A DNA stretch of 64,000 nt from NCBI GenBank assembly GCA_027682585.1, contig JAQCZH010000001.1:186001-250000 (forward strand), written 5' to 3'. This DNA is from Lachnospiraceae bacterium AF51-6-b8A. Lineage in GTDB: Bacteria > Bacillota > Clostridia > Lachnospirales > Lachnospiraceae. How positions within the stretch are numbered: position 1 is the first letter of the stretch; every line of letters starts with the position of its first letter. A program made the position numbers and the translations under genes. Positions 39,453 to 48,856 of this stretch are shown here, piece after piece. The notes below the pieces were generated by a model, which worked only from the letters and a program-made list of their open reading frames with translations, searched no databases and was not told the origin of the DNA.

Positions 39453-42119
39453 ATGAGTAAGGAAAGATACGCGGTTACAGGCATGTCCTGCGCCGCCTGT
39501 CAGGCCCGCGTCGAGAAGGCGGTGAATAAGCTGGACCATGTCGATCACGCGGTGGTCAATCTCCTGACCAATTCCATGACGGTTGAGGGAGAGGCCTCTG
39601 AGGCGGAAATAGTCACGGCTGTTGAGAGAGCGGGTTATGGGGCCAGGCGGCTGAGCGGAGGAGATACCGGCGCAGGTTCGGCCGGGGCAGCAGCGGATCA
39701 GAAGGGCCGGACGGCTTTGGAAAGCGCCATGAGTCAGGAGGAGGCTCTCCTGGAGGACCGTGAGACCCCCAGGATGATCCGCCGCCTGGTCAGCTCCGTC
39801 GGCTTCCTCTTAGTCCTCATGTACTTTTCTATGGGGCACATGATGTTCGGCTGGCCCCTTCCCCCGTTTTTCGTCGGCAACCATGTGGCCATGGCTCTGG
39901 TGCAGATGCTTTTAGCCATCTGTGTCATGATCATCAACCGCAAATTCTTTGTCAACGGGTTTCGGGCTGTTCTGCACGGAGGCAGTAATATGGATACTCT
40001 GGTGGCCATGGGATCCGCGGCTTCGTTCGGCTGGTCCCTCTTTGCTACCTTTATGATGACGGACGCTGTCGTGAAAAATGACAGCGTCGCCGTCATGTAC
40101 TGGATGGACAATCTTTACTTCGAGGGCGCGGCTATGATCCTGGCCCTGATTACGGTTGGGAAGACTCTGGAGTCCTATTCCAAGGGGCGCACGACCGATG
40201 CGCTCAAGAGCCTGATGAAGCTGGCCCCCAAGGAGGCCACTGTCGTCAGAACCGATGCGAACGGCAGAGAAAAAGAGGCTCTTGTCCCTGTCGAGCAGGT
40301 GGCTGTCGGCGATATTTTCCTTGTTCGCCCGGGAGAAAATGTTCCTGTGGATGGCCTTGTTCTCGAGGGAACCTCTGCTGTGGATGAGTCCGCTCTGACC
40401 GGGGAGTCTATCCCTGTGGACAAAAATGCCGGAGACAGCATTTCTGCGGCCACCATCAACAAGTCCGGCTTCCTCAGGGCGAAGGCCACCCGCGTGGGCG
40501 CCGACACCAGCCTGAGCCAGATCATCCAGATGGTCTCCGACGCCTCCGCTTCCAAGGCCCCGATCGCCAGGATCGCGGACAGGATCTCAGGCGTCTTTGT
40601 TCCTCTTGTTATCGCCATCGCCCTGGTCACCCTGGTCGTATGGTTTTTGGTCGGCGCCGATTTGGGATACGCTCTTTCCAGAGCGATCGCGGTGCTCGTT
40701 ATTTCCTGCCCCTGCGCCCTGGGTCTGGCGACTCCCGTCGCCATCATGGTCGGCAACGGCAAAGGAGCCAGGTCGGGCATCCTCTTTAAGAACGCGACAT
40801 CCCTGGAGGAGGCCGGAAGAACTCAGATTGTGGCATTGGATAAGACCGGGACCATCACCCAGGGCAGTCCCCAGGTGACGGATCTGATCCCCGCGGAGGG
40901 AGCCGGTGAGGAAGAACTTCTGACAGCTGCCTTCTCTCTGGAGGCCAAGTCGGAACATCCGCTGGCCAAGGCTGTCGTCGATTACGGCAACAAGCGACAT
41001 CTGACAGCGCAGGCGGCGGAGGACTTTGAGATTTTACCCGGAAATGGCCTGTCTGCCAGGATCGCCGGAGAGCTTGTCTCTGGCGGATCGATCAGCTATA
41101 TGTCCGGTCAGACAGAGATCAGCGACAGGGTTTCCGCGGAGGCCGACGCCCTGGCATCCATGGGGAAAACCCCGCTGGCATTTGCCAAAAAGGGAAAATT
41201 TCTGGGCCTGATCGGCGTAGCGGATGTTATCAAGGAGGAATCTCCGGAGGCAATCGCCCAGCTCAAGCGGATGGGAATCCGCGTTGTCATGCTGACCGGG
41301 GACAATGCGAAAACGGCGGCGGCCATTGCCGGGCAGGCGGGCCTGGATGACGTCGTGGCAGGCGTTTTGCCCGACGGCAAGGAGAAGGTGATCCGGTCTC
41401 TGCAGACTTTGGGAAAGGTGGCCATGGTCGGCGACGGGATCAACGACGCGCCCGCCTTGACCAGGGCCGACTCCGGCATTGCCATCGGCGCCGGTACGGA
41501 CGTGGCTATCGACGCGGCCGACCTGGTTTTGATGAACTCCAGGCTGACTGATGTGCCCGCGGCTATTCGCCTGTCCAGAGCGACTCTTCGCAACATCCAT
41601 GAGAACCTCTTCTGGGCTTTCTTCTACAATGTAATCGGGATCCCCCTGGCGGCGGGCTGCTATGTGGCGGCCTTCGGACTGACCTTAAATCCCATGTTCG
41701 GCGCGGCCGCCATGGCTTTTTCCAGTGTCTTCGTTGTGGGAAACGCCCTTCGCCTCAATCTCTTTCAGGTTTATAATACCAGGAGAGACGGAGCCGGCAG
41801 GCACGAGGTCAGCCGTCAGGCCCTGCACGGGGTGATTGCGGATATGCTGGCGTCTGCGGGACAGAACAAGGGGGCAGCAGGCGCTGCCGAGAGAAAGGAA
41901 GCTATGATGAAGCAGACAGTAAGAATCAAGGGAATGATGTGCGGGCACTGCGAGGCCACAGTCAAGAAGGCCCTGGAGGCCCTTGACGGCGTTGAGAGCG
42001 CCGAGGTCAACCACGAGGCGGGGACGGCAATTCTGGAGGAGTCCAAGCCGGTTGACGAGGCGGCCATCAAGGCGGCCATCGTGGACAGGGACTACGAGTT
42101 TGTGTCACTGGAAGGATAA
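39453..42119 (+). CDS. copA: Copper-exporting P-type ATPase with N- and C-terminal metal domains
   Basis: The 888-residue P1B-1 ATPase pumps Cu(I) out of the cell. Residues about 4-66 form a heavy-metal-associated domain (GMSCAACQARVEKA, Cys13/Cys16). The membrane metal site is ISCPCALGLATP. Phosphorylation is at DKTGTITQG, with SEHPLAKAVVD and MVGDGINDAPAL in the soluble domains. Unusually, a second metal-binding domain of CopZ size (about residues 818-888, GMMCGHCEATVKK) follows the last membrane helix, joined by a linker. GAGAGGAG precedes the ATG. Confidence 0.95.
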   Translation: MSKERYAVTGMSCAACQARVEKAVNKLDHVDHAVVNLLTNSMTVEGEASEAEIVTAVERAGYGARRLSGGDTGAGSAGAAADQKGRTALESAMSQEEALLEDRETPRMIRRLVSSVGFLLVLMYFSMGHMMFGWPLPPFFVGNHVAMALVQMLLAICVMIINRKFFVNGFRAVLHGGSNMDTLVAMGSAASFGWSLFATFMMTDAVVKNDSVAVMYWMDNLYFEGAAMILALITVGKTLESYSKGRTTDALKSLMKLAPKEATVVRTDANGREKEALVPVEQVAVGDIFLVRPGENVPVDGLVLEGTSAVDESALTGESIPVDKNAGDSISAATINKSGFLRAKATRVGADTSLSQIIQMVSDASASKAPIARIADRISGVFVPLVIAIALVTLVVWFLVGADLGYALSRAIAVLVISCPCALGLATPVAIMVGNGKGARSGILFKNATSLEEAGRTQIVALDKTGTITQGSPQVTDLIPAEGAGEEELLTAAFSLEAKSEHPLAKAVVDYGNKRHLTAQAAEDFEILPGNGLSARIAGELVSGGSISYMSGQTEISDRVSAEADALASMGKTPLAFAKKGKFLGLIGVADVIKEESPEAIAQLKRMGIRVVMLTGDNAKTAAAIAGQAGLDDVVAGVLPDGKEKVIRSLQTLGKVAMVGDGINDAPALTRADSGIAIGAGTDVAIDAADLVLMNSRLTDVPAAIRLSRATLRNIHENLFWAFFYNVIGIPLAAGCYVAAFGLTLNPMFGAAAMAFSSVFVVGNALRLNLFQVYNTRRDGAGRHEVSRQALHGVIADMLASAGQNKGAAGAAERKEAMMKQTVRIKGMMCGHCEATVKKALEALDGVESAEVNHEAGTAILEESKPVDEAAIKAAIVDRDYEFVSLEG
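41894..41909 (+). promoter_or_regulatory. Possible internal translation start for a CopZ-like chaperone
   Basis: Inside copA, AAAGGAA is followed by two in-frame ATGs at 41904 and 41907 that sit exactly at the start of the C-terminal metal domain. Initiation here would release a 70-71-residue protein of CopZ length. This is inferred only from position and site quality. Confidence 0.4.
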
Positions 42120-42182
42120 AGGCATTTTTCGGGGGCGGTTTCAGATGAACGGCAGGCCGGGACTTTGCGAAAGGAGAGGGGT

Positions 42183-43301
42183 ATGAAGATCCTTGTATAT
42201 GGGGTTGGCGTGATCGGATCATTTCTGATTCACTCGCTTAAAAAAAGCGGGAATGATATCACACTTGTTGCGCGCGACGAAAAAAAGGAGATTCTGGATC
42301 AGAATGGTCTTATCATACATCACGTTTTTCAGAAGAAGACCAGCACAGACCATTTGAAGACAGTTACAGCTGCGCCAAAAGATCATTTTGACCTGGTTAT
42401 TTCTGTGATGCAGGGGCAGCAGCAGATTGCCCTGCTTCCCACACTTGCGGGAATCGATGCAGAGCTCTTTGTCCTGGTCGGCAACAATCTGAAAGCAGAA
42501 GAGACAAAGGAGCTCTTTTATGAGCTGCGGAAGGAATGTTTTCCGGGGACAGACTCGAAAGGAGTATCGCTTCTCTTTGCCTTTCAGGGGACGGCCGGCG
42601 TCTGGGAGGACGGACAGGTGGAGTGTGTTCACCTGGGCCATGGATCCATGTCGGTCGGCGGACTGCATCGCAAGCCAGACAGGTGTGAAAAGAAGCTTCT
42701 AACAAGAGCCTTCTCGGGCAGCGGATATCAGCTTCACTGGGTTGACGACATGCAGGGCTGGCTCTGGTGTCATGCCGCATTTGTGCTTCCGATCGTATAT
42801 GCCAGCTATGCCTGCGGCTGTGACCTTAGAAAAGCGGACAAGGCGCTCAGTGACCGGATGATGGCGGCAATCATCGAGGCCTATCAGCTTCTTGATTTCG
42901 CCGGCGTAAAGATCAGGCCTGTGGGAGATCAAAAACTGCTTTTCAGCAAAGCATATGCGGCAGTGATCAAGGCCGCGCTGCGGCTTGTCGCGAAAACAAA
43001 GCTGGGAGACCTTCTGGCGACGGATCATTGCGCCAATGCTGTGGCGGAGATGGAGTGGCTGGATCAGGAGTTTGAGGCATTTCGCTCCGAAAATCCATCC
43101 TTTCGGATGCCCGCGTGGGAGGCGCTTCGCATGAGTATGCCCTCCTGGGAAGAAGTTCATCAGGCCTATGATAAGGCGGGTGCGGCAAATCCCGGAATCG
43201 CTCCCGGCAGGGCGGACTACAGGAACTGGGTGCCCAGGGGCCTGATTACGGATGTGCTGCCGGAACAGGGGCTCTCGGCGCAGCAGCCTGCGGTCTCTTA
43301 A
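42183..43301 (+). CDS. Ketopantoate reductase family (ApbA/PanE-like) protein
   Basis: The 372-residue protein has an N-terminal NADP-binding motif KILVYGVGVIGSFLIHSL followed by VARDEKKEILDQNGL, then DLVISVMQGQQ and VGNNLKAEE. The C-terminal helical region resembles ApbA/PanE dehydrogenases but is longer than E. coli PanE (about 300), and the last 80 residues are poorly recognisable. No pantothenate genes are near, so the true substrate may differ. GAAAGGAGAGG precedes the ATG at 42183. Confidence 0.75.
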   Translation: MKILVYGVGVIGSFLIHSLKKSGNDITLVARDEKKEILDQNGLIIHHVFQKKTSTDHLKTVTAAPKDHFDLVISVMQGQQQIALLPTLAGIDAELFVLVGNNLKAEETKELFYELRKECFPGTDSKGVSLLFAFQGTAGVWEDGQVECVHLGHGSMSVGGLHRKPDRCEKKLLTRAFSGSGYQLHWVDDMQGWLWCHAAFVLPIVYASYACGCDLRKADKALSDRMMAAIIEAYQLLDFAGVKIRPVGDQKLLFSKAYAAVIKAALRLVAKTKLGDLLATDHCANAVAEMEWLDQEFEAFRSENPSFRMPAWEALRMSMPSWEEVHQAYDKAGAANPGIAPGRADYRNWVPRGLITDVLPEQGLSAQQPAVS

Positions 43302-43357
43302 AAGCGGGGGAAAAGGCTAAATGTCCGGTCCTGAAAGCGGCGGCAGCCCTTACCGGC

Positions 43358-43996
43358 GTGGGTACAGCGGCACTTGGAGGCATGACGATCTGGTGCGTCG
43401 CGGCGTACAGGCAGTTTTCCTACAGAGGCAAAAGAAAGCTCTCGAAAGACATCGTGGAAGGAATCGCGGAATATGTCACCCTTCCCGAGGGTGGCGTTGG
43501 CCTGGATGTCGGCTGTGGCAGCGGCGCGCTGACGATTGCCTGCGCAAAGAAAAATCCGCGGGGGAAGATGATGGGCCTAGACCGATGGGGCAAAGAGTAC
43601 GCTTCCTTCAGCAAGGCGCTCTGTGAACGCAATGCGAGGGCAGAGGGGGTGAAAAACGCCTCGTTTGCCCAGGGAGACGCGCTGAAGCTGGATTTCGCGG
43701 ACGAGACCTTTGACGCCGTCACCAGCAACTATGTGTACCACAATATACCGAGCAAAGATCGTCAGTCCATTCTCATGGAAACGCTGCGCGTACTGAAAAA
43801 GGGCGGAAGCTTTGCGATTCACGATGTTTTCTCCGAAACCAGATACGGAGACATGCAGTCCTTTGTCCGGAAGCTAAGGGACATGGGTTATGAAAAAGTC
43901 GAACTTATCCCCACGGCAAAGGGAATGTTTATGGTGAAGTCAGAATCTGTCTGGATGGGGCTTTCCGGATCGGCGCTTCTTGTCGGGAGAAAATGA
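43358..43996 (+). CDS. SAM-dependent methyltransferase with N-terminal membrane anchor
   Basis: The Rossmann-fold motifs are clear: GLDVGCGSGALTIACA, MGLDRWGKEYA, FAQGDALKLDFADETFDAV and VLKKGGSFAIHDVF. A hydrophobic segment (TAALGGMTIWCVAAY) precedes them. The only in-frame start after the previous gene is a GTG at 43358 that lacks a ribosome binding site. The frame stays open and homologous-looking upstream (VLKAAAALTGVG), while a good start (GGGGGAAAAGG then ATG 43321) is in another frame. The natural N-terminus is therefore uncertain, and a frameshift near 43322-43357 is possible. Confidence 0.75.
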   Translation: MGTAALGGMTIWCVAAYRQFSYRGKRKLSKDIVEGIAEYVTLPEGGVGLDVGCGSGALTIACAKKNPRGKMMGLDRWGKEYASFSKALCERNARAEGVKNASFAQGDALKLDFADETFDAVTSNYVYHNIPSKDRQSILMETLRVLKKGGSFAIHDVFSETRYGDMQSFVRKLRDMGYEKVELIPTAKGMFMVKSESVWMGLSGSALLVGRK

Positions 43997-44115
43997 CCCA
44001 GGGACAGGAAGGCGAAAAGAGATATCAGCTGTATGAGGAAACCGGAAGGTGTAATCTGAGTCGCCTGAGAGTTTGCAGGAAAACTTCGAGAAAATCTGTT
44101 ATATTTCAGGCTGAT

Positions 44116-44142
44116 TTGAGTCGTTCTGGGAGATAGTATAAT
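44116..44142 (+). promoter_or_regulatory. Probable promoter of the DJ-1 family gene
   Basis: TTGAGT (44116-44121) and TATAAT (44137-44142) are spaced by 15 bases, slightly short, and sit 15 bases before the start codon, so the leader would be very short. GAGGAG follows at once. Confidence 0.4.
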
Positions 44143-44157
44143 AGAGGAGATAGGGAT

Positions 44158-44706
44158 ATGAAGAAACTGGCAATTTTATTCGCGGACGGCTGCGAGGAGA
44201 TTGAGGGCTTGACCGTGGTTGACCTGGCCCGCAGGGCCGGTATCGGGATCGATAGCATTTCCATCAAAGAGGAGACTGAAATCAGGGGATCCCATGGGAT
44301 TGTCTTTCAGGCGGACGCCCGCATGAGCCGGGTCGCCTGGGAAGACTACGATGGAGTCATCCTGCCCGGCGGTCTGCCCGGTACGACCAATCTGGGAGCG
44401 GATGAACGGGTGATCAAGCTGGTGCAGGACTTTGCCGCTGCAGGCAAGCTGGTCGCGGCCATCTGCGCCGCCCCTTCCGTTTTGGCCAAGGCTGGTATTC
44501 TGTCCGGCAAGAGGGCGACATCCAATCCAGGTTTCGCCGACAAGATGGGCGATTGCGACTACTCCACCGACAGGGTGGTGCGCGATGGCAACATCATCAC
44601 AAGCCGGGCCATGGGAACGGCGTTTGAATTCGGCCTGGCCATCGTTGCCTATGTCAGGGGACGGGAGGCAGCCCGTAGGCTGAGAAAAGAGACTCTCTAT
44701 GATTGA
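44158..44706 (+). CDS. DJ-1/PfpI family protein (YajL/ThiJ-like)
   Basis: The 182-residue protein has KKLAILFADGCEEIEGLTVV, the nucleophile elbow AAICAAPSVLAKAG with the reactive cysteine, and a late TSRAMGTAFEFGLAIV. The Glu in DGCEEIE that pairs with the cysteine is present. Family members act as deglycases/chaperones or protect against aldehydes and oxidants; YajL-type proteins are closest in length. GAGGAG lies before the ATG. Confidence 0.9.
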   Translation: MKKLAILFADGCEEIEGLTVVDLARRAGIGIDSISIKEETEIRGSHGIVFQADARMSRVAWEDYDGVILPGGLPGTTNLGADERVIKLVQDFAAAGKLVAAICAAPSVLAKAGILSGKRATSNPGFADKMGDCDYSTDRVVRDGNIITSRAMGTAFEFGLAIVAYVRGREAARRLRKETLYD

Positions 44707-44825
44707 CTCTTATGCTGAATCAAAGACAGGAGATGATTACAGATCCTGCCAGGTCTGAAGTTCCTGCAGGCCGGATTGAAGGCAGACTGAATTTGAAGTA
44801 GAATAACTGGAAGAATGTGTCGAAG

Positions 44826-44858
44826 AAGGGGGGCGGGACCAGTCGAGTCTCCCCCCTT
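44826..44858 (+). promoter_or_regulatory. Hairpin upstream of pyrB
   Basis: AAGGGGGG and CCCCCCTT pair perfectly over 8 bases around a loop of 17 bases, followed by TCCTAATAAAA. The weak T-run argues against a simple terminator. It lies about 58 bases before pyrB, the place for a leader or attenuator structure. Confidence 0.5.
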
Positions 44859-44915
44859 TCCTAATAAAACCCAAGAGGGCCTTGGACAGGGACACAGCAC
44901 AATAAGGAGGTAGCG

Positions 44916-45992
44916 ATGCGACATCTGATGAGCCCCATGGATCTGTCAGTGAAGGAGATCAATCGGCTGATGGATCTGGCGGCGGACATGAAGGCAGATC
45001 CTGATCGGTATGCCCACAGTCTGGAGGGGAAAGTACTGGCGACCTGTTTCTATGAGCCCTCTACCAGAACCCGTCTCTCCTTCGAGTCAGCCATGCTGCA
45101 TCTGGGAGGCAAGACGCTGGGTTTTGCTTCCGCCGACTCCTCATCTGCGGCTAAGGGGGAGTCTGTGGCTGATACCATCCGGGTCATTTCCTCCTTTGCT
45201 GACATCTGCGCCATGCGGCATCCCAAGGAAGGCGCTCCCCTGGTGGCCAGTCTTCACGCAAAGATCCCGGTAATTAATGCCGGTGACGGCGGTCATCAGC
45301 ACCCCACCCAGACTTTGACCGACCTTTTTACCATCCATTCTCTGCGGGGCAGCATTGATCATCTGACCATCGGCCTCTGTGGTGATCTTAAGTTTGGCCG
45401 TACCGTTCACTCTCTGATTACGGCTATGTCTCGCTACGAGGGCATTTCCTTTGTGCTTATCTCCCCGCCGGAGCTGCGTGTACCAAGTTATATTCGGGAG
45501 GATGTCCTGGAAGCCAATCACATTCCTTATCGGGAGGTGGTCAGCCTGGATGAACTGATGCCGGAGCTGGATATCCTCTACATGACCAGGGTGCAGAAGG
45601 AACGCTTCTTCAATGAGGAGGACTACCTGCGCATGAAGGACTTCTACATCCTGACTCCGGAGAAGATGAAAAGGGCCAGGAAAGATATGTTTGTTCTGCA
45701 TCCCCTGCCTCGTGTCAATGAGATCTCTGTGGAAGTAGATCAGGATCCAAGAGCGGCTTACTTCCGACAGGTTGAGTGCGGACGGTATATTCGACAGGCA
45801 TTGATTCTCTCCTTGCTTGGGAAGTCAGACGCCCTGGGAGAAGCGGAGTCCTTCAACTCAGATTCAGCCAGTCGTCATGTCGCAGGCGGATGTTTTGAGA
45901 GTGAGCCGGCTGATGACGGTGCCAGGGACAGATGCTTTGGCGCTGAGAAAGCCGATGGCAGGAGAAGAGGAGAGGAGGCGGACAATGCTTAA
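44916..45992 (+). CDS. pyrB: Aspartate carbamoyltransferase catalytic subunit
   Basis: PyrB joins carbamoyl phosphate and aspartate in pyrimidine synthesis. Active-site motifs are [43 protein letters not shown] and [10 protein letters not shown]. The recognised fold ends at LILSLLGK (about residue 305). A further 50 or so residues rich in Ser, Ala, Asp and Arg ([20 protein letters not shown]) extend to the stop, which overlaps the pyrI start. AAGGAGG precedes the ATG. Confidence 0.95.
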   Translation: MRHLMSPMDLSVKEINRLMDLAADMKADPDRYAHSLEGKVLATCFYEPSTRTRLSFESAMLHLGGKTLGFASADSSSAAKGESVADTIRVISSFADICAMRHPKEGAPLVASLHAKIPVINAGDGGHQHPTQTLTDLFTIHSLRGSIDHLTIGLCGDLKFGRTVHSLITAMSRYEGISFVLISPPELRVPSYIREDVLEANHIPYREVVSLDELMPELDILYMTRVQKERFFNEEDYLRMKDFYILTPEKMKRARKDMFVLHPLPRVNEISVEVDQDPRAAYFRQVECGRYIRQALILSLLGKSDALGEAESFNSDSASRHVAGGCFESEPADDGARDRCFGAEKADGRRRGEEADNA

Positions 45993-46425
45993 CATCAGCG
46001 GGATCCGGGAGGGCTTTGTCTTAGATCATATCAAGGCCGGTATGAGTATGCGCATTTACAATGACCTGGGGCTCGGGGACAAGGACTGCACCGTGGCTAT
46101 GATTATGAACGCCAGATCCAATAAGATGGGCCGCAAGGACATGCTTAAGGTGGAGTGTCCCATTGACGCGATTGACCTGGATGTCCTGGGATTCATTGAT
46201 CACAATATTACGGTAAATGTCATCAAAGACAACAAGATCTGTGAGAAACGCAAGCTGCGCCTGCCCAGGTTGATTAAGAATGTCATTCGCTGTAAGAATC
46301 CCCGCTGTATCTCCTCTATTGAGCAGGAGCTGGAACAGGTCTTTGTATTGACAGATGAGGAGAATGAGGTCTATCGCTGCAAGTACTGTGAGGAGCAGTA
46401 TAAGCGGGGCGATCTCAAGAGATAG
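45985..46425 (+). CDS. pyrI: Aspartate carbamoyltransferase regulatory subunit
   Basis: The 146-residue regulatory chain has an N-terminal nucleotide-binding part ([20 protein letters not shown]) and a C-terminal zinc domain with four cysteines (CKNPRC and CKYCEEQY). It binds PyrB and transmits ATP/CTP control. The ATG at 45985 has AGGAGG upstream and overlaps the pyrB stop by 8 bases; a longer upstream frame is an artefact of overlap. Confidence 0.93.
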   Translation: MLNISGIREGFVLDHIKAGMSMRIYNDLGLGDKDCTVAMIMNARSNKMGRKDMLKVECPIDAIDLDVLGFIDHNITVNVIKDNKICEKRKLRLPRLIKNVIRCKNPRCISSIEQELEQVFVLTDEENEVYRCKYCEEQYKRGDLKR

Positions 46426-46482
46426 ACTTGTGAATGAATGGTTGAGAGCAGACAAATTCGTCCTTTATGCAAGAGGTCTTCT

Positions 46483-48717
46483 ATGGCAAGATACGCCGAT
46501 GTCATCATCGACATCTCCCGGGGACAACTGGATAAGAGTTTTCAGTACCGAATTCCCGCGGAATTGGAGGAGACCGTTCAGATCGGAAGTCAGGTGCGAG
46601 TCTCCTTCGGTTCTGCCCGGCGCAAGATCACAGGCTATGTTATTGGCATCTCTAAACAGCCGAAACTGGAGGAAAGTAAGATACGACCCCTGGATGGGAC
46701 AGTGAGGGATTCGATTGCCATTGAATCTCAGCTGATCGCCCTTGCGGTTTGGATGAAAGACCACTATGGCTCCACCTTAAACCAGGCTCTGAAGACGGTT
46801 CTGCCCATCAAGGTCAAGGCGGCCTCCAGAGAGAAGAAGAGCCTGCGCCTGCTTCTCTCTCTGGAGGAGGCTAAAGCAGAGCTTCTTGCCATGCGGGCGA
46901 GAAAGCGGCACTCTGCGGCAAAGGAGAGGCTCCTGGAAGCGCTGATGAAAGATGAAAGTCTTCCCTGGGAACTGGTCACGGAAGAACTCAGCGTCCCTTC
47001 CGCCAACATCCGCGATCTGGAGAAGAAAGGCTGGCTGGCGGTTGAATCTTCCCGGAGTATGCGTAATCCCCTTGAGACGCCGCAAAAGAGCGGGAAGAGA
47101 ATTCAGCTCAATGAGCAGCAAAAGCGGGTCTGTGAGAGTTTTGCCGCTGATTGGGATCTGGGCAGGCGAGGAACCTATCTGCTCTACGGAGTCACGGGGA
47201 GCGGCAAGACAGAGGTCTACATGAAGATGATCGCTCAGGTTCTCTCTCAGGGGAGACAGGCGATCGTTCTGATTCCGGAGATTGCCCTGACCTATCAGAC
47301 AGTCATGCGTTTTGTCAGCCGCTTTGGAGGTCAGGTATCCATATTGAATTCTCGTATGTCGGCTGGCGAGCGATCGGATCAGTTTGAGAGGGCAAGGACA
47401 GGAGAGATCCAAATCATGGTTGGCCCCCGGTCGGCCCTCTTCACGCCTTTTCCCAAGCTGGGACTGATTGTCATTGACGAGGAGCATGAGAATTCCTATA
47501 AGTCTGAGACAGTACCAAAGTATCACGCCAGAGAGACTGCGATTGAGCGGGCCCGTCTGGCCAAGGCCTCGGTGATTCTGGGGTCTGCCACTCCTTCGAT
47601 AGAGGCATTTTTCAGAGCGAAAAAGGGTGAGTATAGCCTTCTTTGCCTGTCTTCCCGCGTTGAGAACAGGGCCTTGCCTGACTGTCAGATTGTGGATCTG
47701 AGGGAGGAATTAAAGGCGGGGAATCGATCTGTGATCAGCCGCCGTCTTGGACAGCTGATCACAGATCGACTCAAGAAGAGGGAGCAGATCATGCTCTTCG
47801 TCAACCGCAGAGGGTTGGCAGGTTTCGTTTCTTGTCGCTCCTGTGGCTCTGTGATAAAATGTCCCCACTGTGAGGTCGCCATGACCCTTCATAAGAACGG
47901 GCGAATGAGCTGTCACTATTGCGGCTACTCCATGCCGGTTCCCACAGTCTGCCCTGTCTGCGGATCCAGGTTCATCGGGGGCATGCGGGCCGGAACAGAG
48001 AAGTTCGAGGAGATCATTCGGCAGGCCTTCCCCGGGGCAGGTGTTCTGCGCATGGATGCGGATACCACCAGAATGAAGGGTGAGCATAAGAGGATTCTTG
48101 AGACTTTCGCCAATCAGGAGGCCGATATTCTGATTGGCACCCAGATGATTGTCAAGGGACACGACTTTCCAAATGTTACTCTGGTCGCTGCTCTGGCGGC
48201 GGATCTGTCTTTGAATTCCAGTGATTTTCGCGGGGCGGAGCGGACCTTTCAGCTCCTCTGCCAGGCGGCCGGGAGGGCTGGCCGTGGAGACAAACCCGGG
48301 CAGATGGTGATACAGACCTATCAGCCTGAGCATTTTGCGATTGTGGATGCCGCCAGGCAGGACTATGTGAGCTTTTATGAGCAGGAGATGGCTTATCGGT
48401 CTCTGATGTCCTATCCGCCTGCCGCTCATATGCTGGTCGTCCAGGTTATGTCGGATTTGGAGCAGGCGGCTGAATCGGCAGCGGCTCTGTTGGCAGATCT
48501 TCTCCGCCGGGCCAGACCCGGTGGACGAATTGATGGTCCGGTCAGGGCCCGAATCGCCAGACTGGCAGATGTTTATCGGCAGGCGATTTATATCCGTGAT
48601 GAGAACTATGATCTTCTGATTGAGGACAAGAACCGGATTCAAGATCGCCTGTTAAAGGATAAATCCCTGAGAGCGGTCAATGTCTGGTTTGATTTCGATC
48701 CAATGAATGCCTTTTGA
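46483..48717 (+). CDS. priA: Primosomal replication-restart helicase PriA
   Basis: The 744-residue helicase restarts stalled replication forks. It has the N-terminal fork-binding region (ARYADVIIDISRGQLDKSF), Walker A LYGVTGSGKTEVYMK, the DEEH box IVIDEEHENSYKSE, and a zinc-binding insert with eight cysteines (CRSCGSVIKCPHC, CHYCGYSMPVPTVCPVCGS). The C-terminal helicase lobe has GTQMIVKGHDFPNVTLV and LLCQAAGRAGRGD. The ATG at 46483 with AAGAGG upstream gives the family N-terminus; upstream in-frame ATG at 46438 is less likely. Confidence 0.96.
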   Translation: MARYADVIIDISRGQLDKSFQYRIPAELEETVQIGSQVRVSFGSARRKITGYVIGISKQPKLEESKIRPLDGTVRDSIAIESQLIALAVWMKDHYGSTLNQALKTVLPIKVKAASREKKSLRLLLSLEEAKAELLAMRARKRHSAAKERLLEALMKDESLPWELVTEELSVPSANIRDLEKKGWLAVESSRSMRNPLETPQKSGKRIQLNEQQKRVCESFAADWDLGRRGTYLLYGVTGSGKTEVYMKMIAQVLSQGRQAIVLIPEIALTYQTVMRFVSRFGGQVSILNSRMSAGERSDQFERARTGEIQIMVGPRSALFTPFPKLGLIVIDEEHENSYKSETVPKYHARETAIERARLAKASVILGSATPSIEAFFRAKKGEYSLLCLSSRVENRALPDCQIVDLREELKAGNRSVISRRLGQLITDRLKKREQIMLFVNRRGLAGFVSCRSCGSVIKCPHCEVAMTLHKNGRMSCHYCGYSMPVPTVCPVCGSRFIGGMRAGTEKFEEIIRQAFPGAGVLRMDADTTRMKGEHKRILETFANQEADILIGTQMIVKGHDFPNVTLVAALAADLSLNSSDFRGAERTFQLLCQAAGRAGRGDKPGQMVIQTYQPEHFAIVDAARQDYVSFYEQEMAYRSLMSYPPAAHMLVVQVMSDLEQAAESAAALLADLLRRARPGGRIDGPVRARIARLADVYRQAIYIRDENYDLLIEDKNRIQDRLLKDKSLRAVNVWFDFDPMNAF

Positions 48718-48856
48718 CGCATGGCAGGGAGAAATTGCAGATGACGGGCAGATGGGAAAGATAGTGTGATAGAGTTTTTGGACGTTTGGGATTTGCAGCT
48801 GTACTAGAATCATGATATGAAATGAAGAAGGGATTCTTCATCCAGGAGAGGAAATT

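Noticed and set aside
43321..43626. 101-residue frame with a good start in front of the methyltransferase
   Set aside because: It has a plausible start site but its product after the first residues is arginine-rich out-of-frame reading of the methyltransferase; kept only as evidence for a frame conflict.
44826..44858. pyr attenuator controlled by PyrR
   Set aside because: Only a simple GC hairpin is visible; I could not recognise a PyrR binding loop or an antiterminator alternative.
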